From Parvularcula sp. IMCC14364 (GTDB lineage Bacteria > Pseudomonadota > Alphaproteobacteria > Caulobacterales > Parvularculaceae), in NCBI RefSeq assembly GCF_030758415.1, contig NZ_CP132334.1, positions 1,426,001 through 1,490,000 of the forward strand: DNA of 64,000 nucleotides, read 5' to 3'. Shown piece after piece: positions 37,223 to 46,706 of the stretch. The stretch's first letter is position 1. Each line of letters begins with the position of its first letter. Below the pieces are notes generated by a model. It was not told the origin of the DNA. It ran no database searches and was given only the letters and a program-made list of their open reading frames with translations. A program made the translations under genes and the position numbers.

Positions 37223-37962
37223 TACGATTTTCCTTCTTGGTCGTTTCTCAGCAGTCCCTTGAGTTTGTCAAAAGGACTTGCTGGCTTTTTTTCTGTTAGT
37301 AGCGAGGAAGCAGATTTTTGTGCATGCGCTTCATGCAGTTTTTCAGATTTGGAACTTTGCGATTCTTTCGTCGGTGCGCTTTGTGTTGGCATACTGGAGA
37401 TGGCAGACAAAAACCTGTCACGCCCGTTGTTGTGATCCATCAGATGAGAGACATTTCTGGCGATGTCTTGCACAAGATCATCCAGCCATTCGGTGTGGTC
37501 AGACTTGCTGAAATTGCTCAGCACATGGGCTGTGACTTTTGACTTGTCACCCGGGTGGCCAATACCAATGCGTATGCGAAAGAAATCATTGCCCATATGG
37601 GCAGAGATGGATTTAAGGCCATTATTTCCAGCAGTGCCCCCACCGGATTTCATTTTCACTTTGCCGGGCGCAAGGTCGATTTCATCATGTATCACGAATA
37701 TCTTGTCCGTGGGGATCTTGTAAAATGTTGCCGCTTCTCGAACGCTGTTACCACTTTCATTATAGAAAGTTGCCGGTTTCAGAATAAGCGCTTTGGAACC
37801 TGCAATGTTTCCTTCACGGATCACCCCTTTGAATTTTTCTCTGGCTGGAGTGAAATTGTGGTGGTCAGCAATGGCTTCCACAATCTGAAAGCCGACATTA
37901 TGTCTGTTACCGCTATATTGTGCGCCTGGATTGCCAAGTCCGACCAGCAATAACATTTTCAA
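37222..37962 (-). CDS. pth: Peptidyl-tRNA hydrolase with C-terminal extension
   Basis: A 246-residue Pth that recycles peptidyl-tRNA. The core (1-190) has LLLVGLGNPGAQYSGNRHNVG with catalytic His near 22, the PATFYNESG Asn, IHDEIDLAPGKVKMKSGGGT and GIGHPGDKSKV. The ~55-residue C-terminal tail is Ser/Lys/Gln-rich and unstructured-looking (SAPTKESQSSKSEKLHEAHA); such tails occur in alphaproteobacterial Pth. It lies between rplY and ychF on the same strand, with a terminator separating it from rplY, so it may have its own promoter. Confidence 0.95.
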   Translation of the reverse strand: MKMLLLVGLGNPGAQYSGNRHNVGFQIVEAIADHHNFTPAREKFKGVIREGNIAGSKALILKPATFYNESGNSVREAATFYKIPTDKIFVIHDEIDLAPGKVKMKSGGGTAGNNGLKSISAHMGNDFFRIRIGIGHPGDKSKVTAHVLSNFSKSDHTEWLDDLVQDIARNVSHLMDHNNGRDRFLSAISSMPTQSAPTKESQSSKSEKLHEAHAQKSASSLLTEKKPASPFDKLKGLLRNDQEGKS

Positions 37963-37983
37963 ATTCCCGGTGATCTATAGGAA

Positions 37984-38009
37984 AAAAGCAGACCTGATGG
38001 TCTGCTTTT
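37984..38009 (-). terminator. Intrinsic terminator of rplY
   Basis: AAAAGCAGACC (37984-37994) and GGTCTGCTTTT (37999-38009) make an 11-bp stem with a 4-nt loop. In the - direction it ends in a run of six T, just after rplY and before pth. It should reduce readthrough from rplY into pth-ychF. Confidence 0.8.
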
Positions 38010-38040
38010 ATTTAATTCAGTCGTAAAGGCAAAGTACAGC

Positions 38041-38691
38041 TTATTCGTTATCGCCTTCTTCGCCACCGTCAGCCGTATCGTCATCGCCCTCTGCATCAGC
38101 ATCTTCATTTTCAGTGCTGCGTACGACGGAAGGTGCGGCGATTGTTGCAATCGTAAAATCACGATCCGTAATCGTAGGGTGTACACCTTCTGGCATGTTG
38201 ATGGATGAGATATGCACCGCATCACCGATATCCAGACCCGTAAGGTCGGCATCAAGAGTTTCAGGAATGCGTGTAGCTGGTGCGATGACTTCAACGGTGT
38301 GGCGCACAACATTGAGGACACCGCCGCGCTTGAGGCCAGGGGACGCCTCTTCATTGTGGAAGGCCATCGGCACATCAACATTGATACGGGTCTTTTCACT
38401 CACGCGCATCAGATCAACATGCAACGGAAAGTCTTTCACCGGGTCGACCTGAATATCACGGCCAATAACGGATTGTTCTTCACCATCAACATTGATCTTG
38501 GAGAGAACAGAAATGAGTCTGCCCGTGTTATACGCCTTGAGAACTTCGTTGTAGCGTAGCTTGATGTTTGCTGGTTCCTGGTCACCACCATACAAAATAG
38601 CCGGTACCCAGCCATCACGGCGCACAGCGCGTGAGCCGTCCGTACCGGAACGCTGGCGAAGTTCGCAGGTAAAAACTGTTACGTCTGACAT
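38041..38691 (-). CDS. rplY: 50S ribosomal protein L25 / general stress protein Ctc
   Basis: A 216-residue CTC-type L25 that binds 5S rRNA. The N-terminal L25 domain starts VFTCELRQRSGTDGSRAVRR and contains GWVPAILYGGDQEPANIKL; the C-terminal beta domain (RINVDVPMAFHNEEASPGLK, RGGVLNVVRHTVEV) follows. The last ~30 residues are very acidic (DADAEGDDDTADGGEEGDNE), common in alphaproteobacterial L25. It lies upstream of pth, a widely conserved arrangement. Confidence 0.95.
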   Translation of the reverse strand: MSDVTVFTCELRQRSGTDGSRAVRRDGWVPAILYGGDQEPANIKLRYNEVLKAYNTGRLISVLSKINVDGEEQSVIGRDIQVDPVKDFPLHVDLMRVSEKTRINVDVPMAFHNEEASPGLKRGGVLNVVRHTVEVIAPATRIPETLDADLTGLDIGDAVHISSINMPEGVHPTITDRDFTIATIAAPSVVRSTENEDADAEGDDDTADGGEEGDNE

Positions 38692-38835
38692 TGACCTTAG
38701 TCCTTTTTGATGAGGTCACCCGGTCGCAGCGATTATGGCCGCGTAAATACCCTTGACCTGCTATAATTGTGATCAATGTCTATACACAGCGGTTTTTCGA
38801 AGCGCAACCTGTAAAACCAAAGCCGGGAGCTTTAA

Positions 38836-39798
38836 TTACTGGGCTGGTGCGGGCTCACTTTCAGTCCCGTCTGATGTTGCTTCAGCCACTGGATCGGTCT
38901 GAAGAAAACTGATGATGTTGGCCCTCATCTGGTCGGCTTTTTCGGTCTGTCCCAGCTCATTCAGTGCTGTAATGTGCTCTGCATAGGCATTGTTGAAGAC
39001 CAGATATGTTGCGGGGTCAGTTTCCGGGGCCACAGGAGACAATGTCTCGTCAAAATATTGTGCAGCATTTTCAAAGTCGTCCCTGTAAAAAGAAACACGG
39101 GCAAACAGTAACTGAACGCCAGCTTTGTCGAACGCATTGGCATCTTCGCCCTGTTCTGCGTGGAAACTCATGACATCGGTGAGAAGGGATGCTGCCGTAT
39201 CAAGGTTGGCCTTGTTTTCCTCGAGTCCTTCATTCTGCCACTGCAGAAAAAGCTGATCCGCAAGGTTGACCTTATTGACCAGGACTTCCGGGTGGTTGGA
39301 CGGAAGAACATTCTGTCTGATTTCCATAGCCTCGGTGAGATGCGCAATAGATTCTTCAGAATAATCCAAATCCTGCGCATCTGTAATCAGATTGGCCAGA
39401 TCATTCAGCGCCAGTGCAGTTTCACGGTGATTGGTCCCATATACCTCACGGCTGACATTCACGGCTCTTAACATGTAATCGTCAGCAAGGTCTGCACGAG
39501 AACTTTGGCTTAGCATGATTGCAGTATCGACCAGCGCCTGGTTCATCTCGGCGGAGTTTTCGCCAAACTCTTCAGCAACAAGTTGCAGGCTCTCATCTAT
39601 CTGAGGCACGATGCGATTGCTCAAACCTGTTTTGAGGGCTTCGCCATGAGGGGCCATGATGGCCTCGATCTCTGGATTTTTCTGGGCCAGCCTGTCTGCT
39701 GGGACAGGTGGCTGAAAGCCATCAATTTTCAGGTCCCAGAAAGCATACAACCCGAGAGCGACCATGAAGACGATTGGCAAAATACCGATAAAGCGCAT
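38836..39798 (-). CDS. Membrane-anchored tetratricopeptide-like protein
   Basis: A 320-residue protein with an N-terminal anchor or signal helix (GILPIVFMVALGLYAFWDL). The rest is helical and repeats the pattern of TPR proteins, with ETALALNDLANLITDAQDLD, EVLVNKVNLADQLFLQW and FENAAQYFDETLSPVAPETD at about 40-residue spacing. It would be periplasmic or membrane-bound and mediate protein contacts. Its specific role is unknown. It is 94 bp from prs on the same strand. Confidence 0.65.
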   Translation of the reverse strand: MRFIGILPIVFMVALGLYAFWDLKIDGFQPPVPADRLAQKNPEIEAIMAPHGEALKTGLSNRIVPQIDESLQLVAEEFGENSAEMNQALVDTAIMLSQSSRADLADDYMLRAVNVSREVYGTNHRETALALNDLANLITDAQDLDYSEESIAHLTEAMEIRQNVLPSNHPEVLVNKVNLADQLFLQWQNEGLEENKANLDTAASLLTDVMSFHAEQGEDANAFDKAGVQLLFARVSFYRDDFENAAQYFDETLSPVAPETDPATYLVFNNAYAEHITALNELGQTEKADQMRANIISFLQTDPVAEATSDGTESEPAPAQ

Positions 39799-39892
39799 GA
39801 AATACCCCTATGACGCAACGTTAAACCCGTGCGGAATCTAGACGATCATCCTGCAAAAATCGAGCCTTAAGTAGAAAGTGGCTGATAGCATC

Positions 39893-40834
39893 TTAAAAGA
39901 GGCTGCTGACACTTTCCTCGTTGGCGATCCGGCGGATCGCTTCTGCCAGAAGGGAGTCGATGGAAACCACTTCAATCTTGCCGCACGCCAGCACTGACTG
40001 CGTGGCCTCTATAGAGTCAGTCACCACAAGTTTCTGCAGGCCATCCGCCTTCGTGATGCGTTCCACAGCAGTGCCGGACAGAACCCCGTGGGTCACATAA
40101 GCAGCGACTGATTTTGCCCCCCGTGACATAAGCGCATCTGCTGCATTGCAGAGGGTGCCGCCCGAATCCACGATATCATCAAACAGAATACAATCGAGAT
40201 TTTCAACATCCCCGATAATGTTCATCACTTCTGAAACATTGGCTTTGGGGCGTCGTTTATCCACGATAGCTAGCGGTACGTCGCCGAGACGCTTCGCGAG
40301 AGCGCGGGCCCGCACAACACCGCCAACATCTGGTGAGACAACGCAGAGATTTTTCACGCTGTCGGCGTAGTTTTTCCGAATGCGGTCTTCGATAACCTTC
40401 ACGGCATAGAGGTTGTCCGTTGGAATGTCGAAAAAGCCCTGAATCTGTCCGGCATGAAGATCGACGGTGAGCACCCGGTCTGCGCCGGCTGTGGTGATGA
40501 GGTTTGCCACGAGCTTGGCAGAAATGGGCGTCCGTGGGCCGGCTTTGCGGTCCTGTCTGGCATAACCGAAATAGGGCAGAACTGCTGTGATACGACTGGC
40601 AGAAGCACGCGATAGCGCATCGATCGAGATCAACAGTTCCATCAGATTGTCATTGGCGGGCGTCGAGGTTGACTGGACAACAAATACGTCTTCGCCCCTG
40701 ACATTCTCCTGAATCTCAACGAAAACCTCGCCGTCGCCAAAGCGCTTTATCTCGGCCTCGGTCAAGCCTTCGCCAAGCACAGATGCAATATCGTTCGAGA
40801 GCCTGCGGTTACTGTTGCCAGAAAGTATCTTCAT
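39893..40834 (-). CDS. prs: Ribose-phosphate pyrophosphokinase (PRPP synthetase)
   Basis: A 313-residue class I enzyme that makes PRPP from ribose-5-P and ATP for nucleotide, His and Trp synthesis. Motifs: [20 protein letters not shown], the ATP loop [20 protein letters not shown], the Mg/PRPP signature [15 protein letters not shown], and the PRPP-binding [11 protein letters not shown]. Full length, all key residues in place. Confidence 0.97.
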   Translation of the reverse strand: MKILSGNSNRRLSNDIASVLGEGLTEAEIKRFGDGEVFVEIQENVRGEDVFVVQSTSTPANDNLMELLISIDALSRASASRITAVLPYFGYARQDRKAGPRTPISAKLVANLITTAGADRVLTVDLHAGQIQGFFDIPTDNLYAVKVIEDRIRKNYADSVKNLCVVSPDVGGVVRARALAKRLGDVPLAIVDKRRPKANVSEVMNIIGDVENLDCILFDDIVDSGGTLCNAADALMSRGAKSVAAYVTHGVLSGTAVERITKADGLQKLVVTDSIEATQSVLACGKIEVVSIDSLLAEAIRRIANEESVSSLF

Positions 40835-40931
40835 GAAGACCCCACCGTTTTCGCCTGTATTGTGTCCCTGTGACGCTTTTTTGACAGTGTTTCAAACTGT
40901 TTTTGCGCGCTCTGGAAAATAATCCTGTCCA

Positions 40932-41711
40932 TCACTGTTGCTTATCAGAAAGGCTGATGGCTGACAGGTTGCGGCCATAATCTGCGAGGCCCTGTTGCCT
41001 TGAATATCTGTAACTGAAAAAGTCATGCGGTTGATCCAGTGTGCAGATGTTGAGGTCCGTAATATGGTTGGCAGAAACGCCGCTGCGTAAAAGGCGATCC
41101 CGACCAAAACCGGCCAGATCTAGCTGGCGTTTATTGTCAGCTTTGCCGGGGCTGAAAAACTGCTCACTATAAGCGTGTTTTTCTACAAACAGCTCGACCA
41201 GCTCAAGGCCAACTTCGAAATTATCGACCCGAAGGCACGGCCCAAAACCGGCCCTGATACGCCCCGGTTGGGCGCCATGCTCACACATCAGGCTGACACA
41301 ACTTTCCAGAATGCCGGACAGGGCACCGCGCCAGCCTGCATGGGCCGCCCCGACAAGTCTGGCCTCCGGGTCACAGAAAAGTACGGGCATACAGTCAGCC
41401 GTCAGAATACCGACAGCCAGTGATGGCCGGTCCGTCACGACAGCATCGGCTTCAAGGCGCTGTGCTGTCGCGGATTGAATGAAAACAGCGTTATTGGAGT
41501 GCGTCTGGTGCGCCGTATAAAGATGGCTCGCCTGCAAGTTGTTCAGGCAGATTTGCCGGTTCTGTTCGACAGCAGGAGTTTTGTCCGAAGAGCCGGGACC
41601 ACAGTTCAGGCTGGCATAATCTCCGTGCGAAACACCGCCATGACGGCCAAAAAAACCGTGGCTTAGAGCCAGGCCGTCAAACAGGCTGGTTGTATGTCTG
41701 TTTACAGCCAT
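40932..41711 (-). CDS. pgeF: Peptidoglycan editing factor PgeF (laccase-domain, YfiH)
   Basis: A 259-residue protein of the former polyphenol-oxidase family. It removes wrongly incorporated amino acids from peptidoglycan precursors. HGFFGRHGGVSHGDYASLN, TADCMPVLFCDP and VGAAHAGWRGALSGIL contain the His/Cys/His metal site (His-Cys-His). Its start overlaps the midA stop by 1 nt and midA overlaps lgt by 4 nt, forming a lgt-midA-pgeF operon found in alphaproteobacteria. Confidence 0.93.
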   Translation of the reverse strand: MAVNRHTTSLFDGLALSHGFFGRHGGVSHGDYASLNCGPGSSDKTPAVEQNRQICLNNLQASHLYTAHQTHSNNAVFIQSATAQRLEADAVVTDRPSLAVGILTADCMPVLFCDPEARLVGAAHAGWRGALSGILESCVSLMCEHGAQPGRIRAGFGPCLRVDNFEVGLELVELFVEKHAYSEQFFSPGKADNKRQLDLAGFGRDRLLRSGVSANHITDLNICTLDQPHDFFSYRYSRQQGLADYGRNLSAISLSDKQQ

Positions 41712-42841
41712 CAGTCCATGAACCCCGGCGGCACTGGTAACCCTTCCGAAGAAAGGCAGATAACCTTGAACAGGGTACCCATTTCTTCGGGATGAACGAG
41801 CCGACGTATACCACTTTCCAGACTTTGCGCCTGTTCGCCTGAGAGTTTGGCGGCGAGTATTTGCGCCCGCGCTGCCAGACCGAGCCGCGCAAGGAAGCGG
41901 GCCTGAATTTCAGGGCCGGCAACAGACAGGTTTGCTTCTTTTGCTGCACTGGACAGGGCCGCGAAGTCCACATGCGCAGTGACATCAACCAGCCCAGGCT
42001 GGTGCAACGGCGGGCAAAATTGATGGTTCTGCACTGCCTGCAAAGTGTCCCCGAACCCGGCTTGCGCGTGGCCATAGTCTATTATCAGTGCCCGCCCTTT
42101 ATGCGTGCGGAATCTCTCTGCGATGTGGTGCACGACTTTGCGGGCTTCTTCACTGGTTTCAAAAATATCCTCCGGCTTTGCGCCATTGGGGGCACCTGTG
42201 GGTGTGTCGTGAAGCTCAGGAGAGAGGACAAATTGTAACATATCGGCACCGCCACCATCTGACAGGCCAATCAGTCGCTCCCGCCAGCTTGGCTCATCTT
42301 TTTGGGTTGTGCGCACAAACTGTCGTCTAGGCAGGCAGTCAAAAAATTCATTGGCAACAATCAGGGTAGGTGCTGCCGGTACATCATACATGTCTGTTGC
42401 CCAGGTGATCGTGATGCCGCTGTTCCTGAACTGCTTTTGTTGCTCGTATCGCTGGCGCCCGGATGTCTCTATCAGATACACGCGGACGGCTTTCAGAAAG
42501 TCTGGTCGAATGGCAGCTATGCGCAGGAGATCCGCCATCAATGTGCCACGCCCCGGCCCGAGTTCAATCAGGTTGAACAGGGAGGGTGATCCGATCTCTT
42601 CCCATGCATTGACAATCCATGCGCCAACCAGTTCTCCGAAGACCTGAGAGATTTCCGGCGCGGTCGTGAAATCACCCTGCGCGCCGAATGCGCCTTGCGT
42701 CATGTAATAACCATGCTGCGGGTGGCCAAGCGCATCTGCCATATAGTCAGACACCCTGATCGGTCCGTGACGTTTGATCAGGGCGATCAGGCTTTCTTCC
42801 AAAGGTGTTTTCGGGGCGGTCTGCGGCACCGAGTCCTTCAT
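41711..42841 (-). CDS. MidA/NDUFAF7-family SAM-dependent methyltransferase
   Basis: A 376-residue protein-arginine methyltransferase homologue; the mitochondrial counterpart methylates a complex I subunit. The N-terminus RVSDYMADALGHPQHGYYMT and QGDFTTAPEISQVFGELVGAW are family markers, and the SAM motif is IELGPGRGTLMADLLR. RALIIDYGHAQ is another conserved segment. It lies between lgt and pgeF with overlapping ends. Bacterial target is not established from sequence. Confidence 0.92.
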   Translation of the reverse strand: MKDSVPQTAPKTPLEESLIALIKRHGPIRVSDYMADALGHPQHGYYMTQGAFGAQGDFTTAPEISQVFGELVGAWIVNAWEEIGSPSLFNLIELGPGRGTLMADLLRIAAIRPDFLKAVRVYLIETSGRQRYEQQKQFRNSGITITWATDMYDVPAAPTLIVANEFFDCLPRRQFVRTTQKDEPSWRERLIGLSDGGGADMLQFVLSPELHDTPTGAPNGAKPEDIFETSEEARKVVHHIAERFRTHKGRALIIDYGHAQAGFGDTLQAVQNHQFCPPLHQPGLVDVTAHVDFAALSSAAKEANLSVAGPEIQARFLARLGLAARAQILAAKLSGEQAQSLESGIRRLVHPEEMGTLFKVICLSSEGLPVPPGFMD

Positions 42842-43881
42842 TGCTGGTCGGATTCTTTTGTATCTGTTTTGGCGGCAGCGGATGGACGCGCGGTTGTGTC
42901 CTCTCCTGCTGCAGTTTTGTCATCTGTCGCATCAAGGCTGGTCGTCACTGTTGCCGGGCCGCGATCATGCTTTGGCATATGGCCACCATTGGCGCGCCAG
43001 ATCAGATACGCTCCGAGAGCGATCATCGGCAGGGACAGGATGATCCCCATGGTCAGTCCAAGCGGGAAGTCCGGCATGTGCAAATCTGGTTGGCGAAACA
43101 GCTCAACTATAGATCTGGCGATTCCATAACCGGCAAGGAAAAGCCCAATGGCGAAACCCGGTTTGCTCAGGATGCCGAATCGGTGCGTTGCAATTCGGAT
43201 GATGATAAAGAGGACCAGCCCTTCCAGGAACGCTTCATAAAGCTGGCTGGGATGGCGTACGAGCTGTTCTGGGTCTGTGGGAAAGACCATGCCCCAGGCC
43301 ACATCTGTTTCGCGGCCATAAAGTTCTGCGTTGATGAAATTGGCAATCCTGCCGAAGAACAGACCGATGGGCGCTGCACAGGCGAACAGGTCTCCCACTG
43401 CGAGCGCGTTCAGGCTGTGCTTGCGGGAATACAGATATCCGGCAAGCGTGACGCCGATGAGGCCGCCATGAAAGGACATACCGCCGTTCCACATCATCAG
43501 GGCAGGGGGGATGTGAATCCAGCCCAGTAATGTCTGGATGATTCCTTCACCCCCCATGATGTCCCGGACGGAAACCCAGGCAGCGGTCAGCAATCCCGGT
43601 TCATAAAAGAAGACGTATCCCAGTCTGCCACCAAGAATGACACCAAGCGTTACCCAGAACAGGAGGTCATCAAATTTTTCCCGGGAAATCGGTGGCCCCG
43701 CCGGCGCTGTCCCTGTAATCGTGCTTTTCCAGAGGGCTGTATTCTGCATCAGCCGTGTGACATAGAACCAGCCAATCGTGATGCCGGCGATATAGGCGAG
43801 TGCGTACCAGCGGATCGGAAATGGGCCGATGCTGAAAAATACAGGGTCAATTTCTGGATAGGGCAGCTGAAGCAGTGGCAT
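42838..43881 (-). CDS. lgt: Prolipoprotein diacylglyceryl transferase
   Basis: A 347-residue inner-membrane enzyme that moves diacylglycerol from phosphatidylglycerol to the lipobox Cys. Seven membrane segments; the Lgt signature GRIANFINAELYGRETD is intact, as is the MSFHGGLIGVTLAGYLYSRK segment with the essential His-Gly-Gly. The C-terminal ~60 residues are a Thr/Ala/Asp-rich tail (TAAGEDTTARPSAAAKTDTK), longer than in E. coli. First gene of lgt-midA-pgeF. Confidence 0.95.
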   Translation of the reverse strand: MPLLQLPYPEIDPVFFSIGPFPIRWYALAYIAGITIGWFYVTRLMQNTALWKSTITGTAPAGPPISREKFDDLLFWVTLGVILGGRLGYVFFYEPGLLTAAWVSVRDIMGGEGIIQTLLGWIHIPPALMMWNGGMSFHGGLIGVTLAGYLYSRKHSLNALAVGDLFACAAPIGLFFGRIANFINAELYGRETDVAWGMVFPTDPEQLVRHPSQLYEAFLEGLVLFIIIRIATHRFGILSKPGFAIGLFLAGYGIARSIVELFRQPDLHMPDFPLGLTMGIILSLPMIALGAYLIWRANGGHMPKHDRGPATVTTSLDATDDKTAAGEDTTARPSAAAKTDTKESDQQ

Positions 43882-44041
43882 GGGTCATTCCCGTTCTGAT
43901 TTTTCTTCATAACGTGCAGCTCCGGTGTCGTCACCTTGTTCGTTGTTGAATTTTTGTCACGCTTTGCCGACCGACGGCAGAAAATTTCAAAAAAGGCAGT
44001 TTTTAAGATTGATTATCAGTTTCTCCGAGCGCATAGCTATT

Positions 44042-44056
44042 TGAGAATAATTATCA
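44042..44056 (+). promoter_or_regulatory. Fur-like box before a siderophore receptor
   Basis: TGAGAATAATTATCA is nearly palindromic and resembles the AT-rich GATAAT/ATTATC Fur repeat. It ends 11 bp before the receptor ATG at 44068, overlapping the leader. Iron repression of this gene would fit its predicted role. Binding is inferred only. Confidence 0.5.
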
Positions 44057-44067
44057 GGGGCAATCTC

Positions 44068-46170
44068 ATGTCAGTCAAACAGTACAGTTTCATCCTATCA
44101 ACAGCGCTTTACGCAGCCTTGATGACGACGTCTGCGCTTGCCACTGAAATGGCAGATGAAATCATTGTTGAGGGTAAGGTTCATTACTCAGACAAGGTCA
44201 ATGCCTTGAGAAGCCCGACACCGATCATCGACGTGCCGCAGAGCCTCTCAATCATCACAGCTGATGAAATCCGGTCCCGTGGTTTTCTCAGCATTGGCGA
44301 AATTATTGACTATACGCCGGGGGTGAACACCTCTCAGGGGGAAGGACACAGGGATGCTATTGTCTTTCGCGGTGTGCGCTCAACAGCCGACTTCTTTCTC
44401 GATGGGGTCCGGGATGATGTGCAGTATTATCGCCCGCTTTATAATCTGGAGCAGGTAGAAATCCTGCGTGGGCCCAATGCGCTGTTGTTCGGCCGCGGCG
44501 GCACAGGTGGCATTCTGAACCGCGTCACCAAAAAGGGTGTGATAGGCGAGAATTTCAACAGTCTTGAAGCCGGCATCGACACTTTCGGCGCGTATGATAT
44601 TGCCATCGACAGTAATTACGCGGCGTCAGAAACATCTGCGTTGCGTTTGAACGCCTACTATTCCGAGTTGGAAAACCACCGTGATTTTTACGATGGCGAG
44701 CGCGTTGGCATCAACCCGACCTACAAAGTCGAGGTCAGCCCGGCGACGATGCTCGATCTTTCATACGAGTATGCTGACCATGAGCGTTTTGTGGACCGTG
44801 GTATTCCAACAGGCGCAGATGGTCGTCCGGTTGAAGCCTTGCAGGATATTGTTTTTGCGGATCCTGAAGGTAACTTTACTCAGCTTGAAGCACACATCCT
44901 GCGGGCGACGTTGCAACATGAGTTCTCTGATAGTCTCAAAGGCAATCTCAATGCCTTTTACGGCGACTATGACAAGCTGTATCAGAATTTCTTCGCCACA
45001 GACTATGTTGAAGCCACAAACATCGTCGAACTGGACGGTTACATCGATACAACTACCCGGCAAAACCTGATTCTGTCCGGTAATCTGATTGGTGAATTTG
45101 TTACCGGCGACTTCAGCCATACACTGATTACGGGGGCAGAATATATTGACACCGCCTCCGATCAGGATCGCTTCAATTCGCTCTTTAGTGGCTCAAACGA
45201 TGATAAAGAAACATTCATCGCGACGCGACCTCTCGCATTCAGCGGAGGTGTCGGTGTCAACGCAGCAGGCAATCCTACCAGCAATGATTTTACGGTCGAT
45301 CTGAATGACGATACGCGCGTTAGTATAGACATTTTTTCCGCCTATATTCAGGATGAAATAGAGATTTCCGAGAAACTGGACCTGATCATTGGGGCGCGGT
45401 TCGACAGTTTCGACATTGAAGTATTCAACGTTCCAGCCAATGAAACACGTACACGCACTGATGAGGAAGTCTCGCCGCGCTTCGGCCTCGTCTACAAGCC
45501 ACAAGAGAATATTTCCTTATACGGTAGTTATAGTGAGTCCTTCCTGCCACGCAGCGGCGAACAGTTCGCCAATATCAACGGTAACAATGATGCGCTTGAT
45601 CCCAATACGTTCACCAATAGTGAGGTTGGGCTCAAATGGGATTTCGAGACGGGACTGAGCCTGACCGCCGCCTTCTTTGAAATTGAACAGAGTTCACCGC
45701 AGGTTGCGGATAATGATCCGGCCACGCTAGATGTGATAGATTCCGAAATTACCGGTTTCGAGTTGCAACTGCGCGGCACGGTTACTGACAAGTGGTATGT
45801 CTCTGCTGGCTACAGCTATCTTGACGGTGAGCAGGTCGACCGTTCAGGGCCGACAGGTTTGCGTCCACGGGAGTTGCCTGAAAATACATTCTCGATCTGG
45901 AATAATTTTCTCGTCACGGACAGATTCGGGTTTGGTCTGGGTCTGACCTATCAGGATGAGACATTCATCGATAATGGGAACACAGCTATCTTGCCTGACT
46001 ATACTCGCATTGATGCGGCTGCTTATTATGAGGTCACGGAAGACCTTCGCCTCCGTATCAATATCGAGAACTTGACCGACGAATTATATTTCCCCAATGC
46101 GCACAGCACACATCAGGCCAGCGTTGGCGCACCATTGAATGCCCGCTTCTCCGTGAGCAAGAAGTTCTAG
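44068..46170 (+). CDS. TonB-dependent siderophore receptor
   Basis: A ~700-residue outer-membrane receptor that imports ferric siderophores with TonB energy. ATG 44068 is chosen because a signal peptide follows (ILSTALYAALMTTSALATE) and AGGGG precedes it. The frame is open from 43936 but that stretch is not signal-like. The plug has DEIIVEGKV near the N-terminus (TonB-box region), VPQSLSIITADEIRSRGFLS and VEILRGPNALLFGRGGTGG. The barrel ends with RFSVSKKF, final Phe. A Fur-like site overlaps the leader. Siderophore type unknown. Confidence 0.93.
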   Translation: MSVKQYSFILSTALYAALMTTSALATEMADEIIVEGKVHYSDKVNALRSPTPIIDVPQSLSIITADEIRSRGFLSIGEIIDYTPGVNTSQGEGHRDAIVFRGVRSTADFFLDGVRDDVQYYRPLYNLEQVEILRGPNALLFGRGGTGGILNRVTKKGVIGENFNSLEAGIDTFGAYDIAIDSNYAASETSALRLNAYYSELENHRDFYDGERVGINPTYKVEVSPATMLDLSYEYADHERFVDRGIPTGADGRPVEALQDIVFADPEGNFTQLEAHILRATLQHEFSDSLKGNLNAFYGDYDKLYQNFFATDYVEATNIVELDGYIDTTTRQNLILSGNLIGEFVTGDFSHTLITGAEYIDTASDQDRFNSLFSGSNDDKETFIATRPLAFSGGVGVNAAGNPTSNDFTVDLNDDTRVSIDIFSAYIQDEIEISEKLDLIIGARFDSFDIEVFNVPANETRTRTDEEVSPRFGLVYKPQENISLYGSYSESFLPRSGEQFANINGNNDALDPNTFTNSEVGLKWDFETGLSLTAAFFEIEQSSPQVADNDPATLDVIDSEITGFELQLRGTVTDKWYVSAGYSYLDGEQVDRSGPTGLRPRELPENTFSIWNNFLVTDRFGFGLGLTYQDETFIDNGNTAILPDYTRIDAAAYYEVTEDLRLRINIENLTDELYFPNAHSTHQASVGAPLNARFSVSKKF

Positions 46171-46194
46171 GGGCAAGTTCAGGGGCCGGACAGG

Positions 46195-46215
46195 GTGTAG
46201 CAGTATCTGCTACAC
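46195..46215. repeat. 9-bp hyphenated palindrome between receptor and ubiK-like gene
   Basis: GTGTAGCAG TAT CTGCTACAC is a perfect inverted repeat with a 3-bp centre. It has no T run, so it is more likely a repressor operator for the downstream gene than a terminator. An ATGCAT-centred AT-rich palindrome follows at about 46225-46236. Confidence 0.4.
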
Positions 46216-46287
46216 TACTGATAAATATGCATATTTGCATTTTCGGACGAGGTGCTTAAGTGAGTGTTCAAGCAAGTGGAGCAGCAA

Positions 46288-46536
46288 ATGCAAACTCAGA
46301 ACCCGATTTTTGAACAGATGGCCAAGGCCATGACTGAAGCAGCTGGCGCGGCCGATGGTGTTCGGCGCGAGGCAGAGACTGTAATGAAGAGCCAGCTGCA
46401 GAGAATGCTTGCTGACAGTGATCTGGTGCAGCGGGAAGAGTTTGAAGCTGTGCAGGAAATGGCAGCGAAAGCCAGAGCCGAAAATGACGAGCTGCGTGCC
46501 CGCCTTGAGGCGCTGGAAGCCAGGCTGGCCGATTGA
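46288..46536 (+). CDS. ubiK: Ubiquinone biosynthesis accessory factor UbiK-like (BMFP/YqiC)
   Basis: An 82-residue coiled-coil protein. ATG 46288 follows GGAG by 7 nt, so the GTG at 46264 is not used. The sequence NPIFEQMAKAMTEAAGAADG and LVQREEFEAVQEMAAKARAE, ending ELRARLEALEARLAD, has the amphipathic helix plus trimeric coiled coil of the BMFP family. In enterobacteria this accessory factor aids the UbiJ-centred aerobic ubiquinone complex at the membrane. Ubiquinone is the substrate of the petABC complex encoded upstream. Confidence 0.82.
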   Translation: MQTQNPIFEQMAKAMTEAAGAADGVRREAETVMKSQLQRMLADSDLVQREEFEAVQEMAAKARAENDELRARLEALEARLAD

Positions 46537-46706
46537 GCCAGACTATTTTCACTGGCAAATTTACATAGACACGTTGCTTTTTCGGCGCAGTGGAAAGCTG
46601 GTTTTCAACCATGCCTCATGAATCATTGAGTCAGCCTGCGACTCGCCCCGCTATGTTGATGTGAGTGACGGGCTGAACCGTTGCTCCGGCAAAACGGGAA
46701 AAATGC

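Noticed and set aside
43936-44067. Longer start for the siderophore receptor
   Set aside because: No signal peptide in that part; ATG 44068 has a ribosome-binding site and signal sequence.
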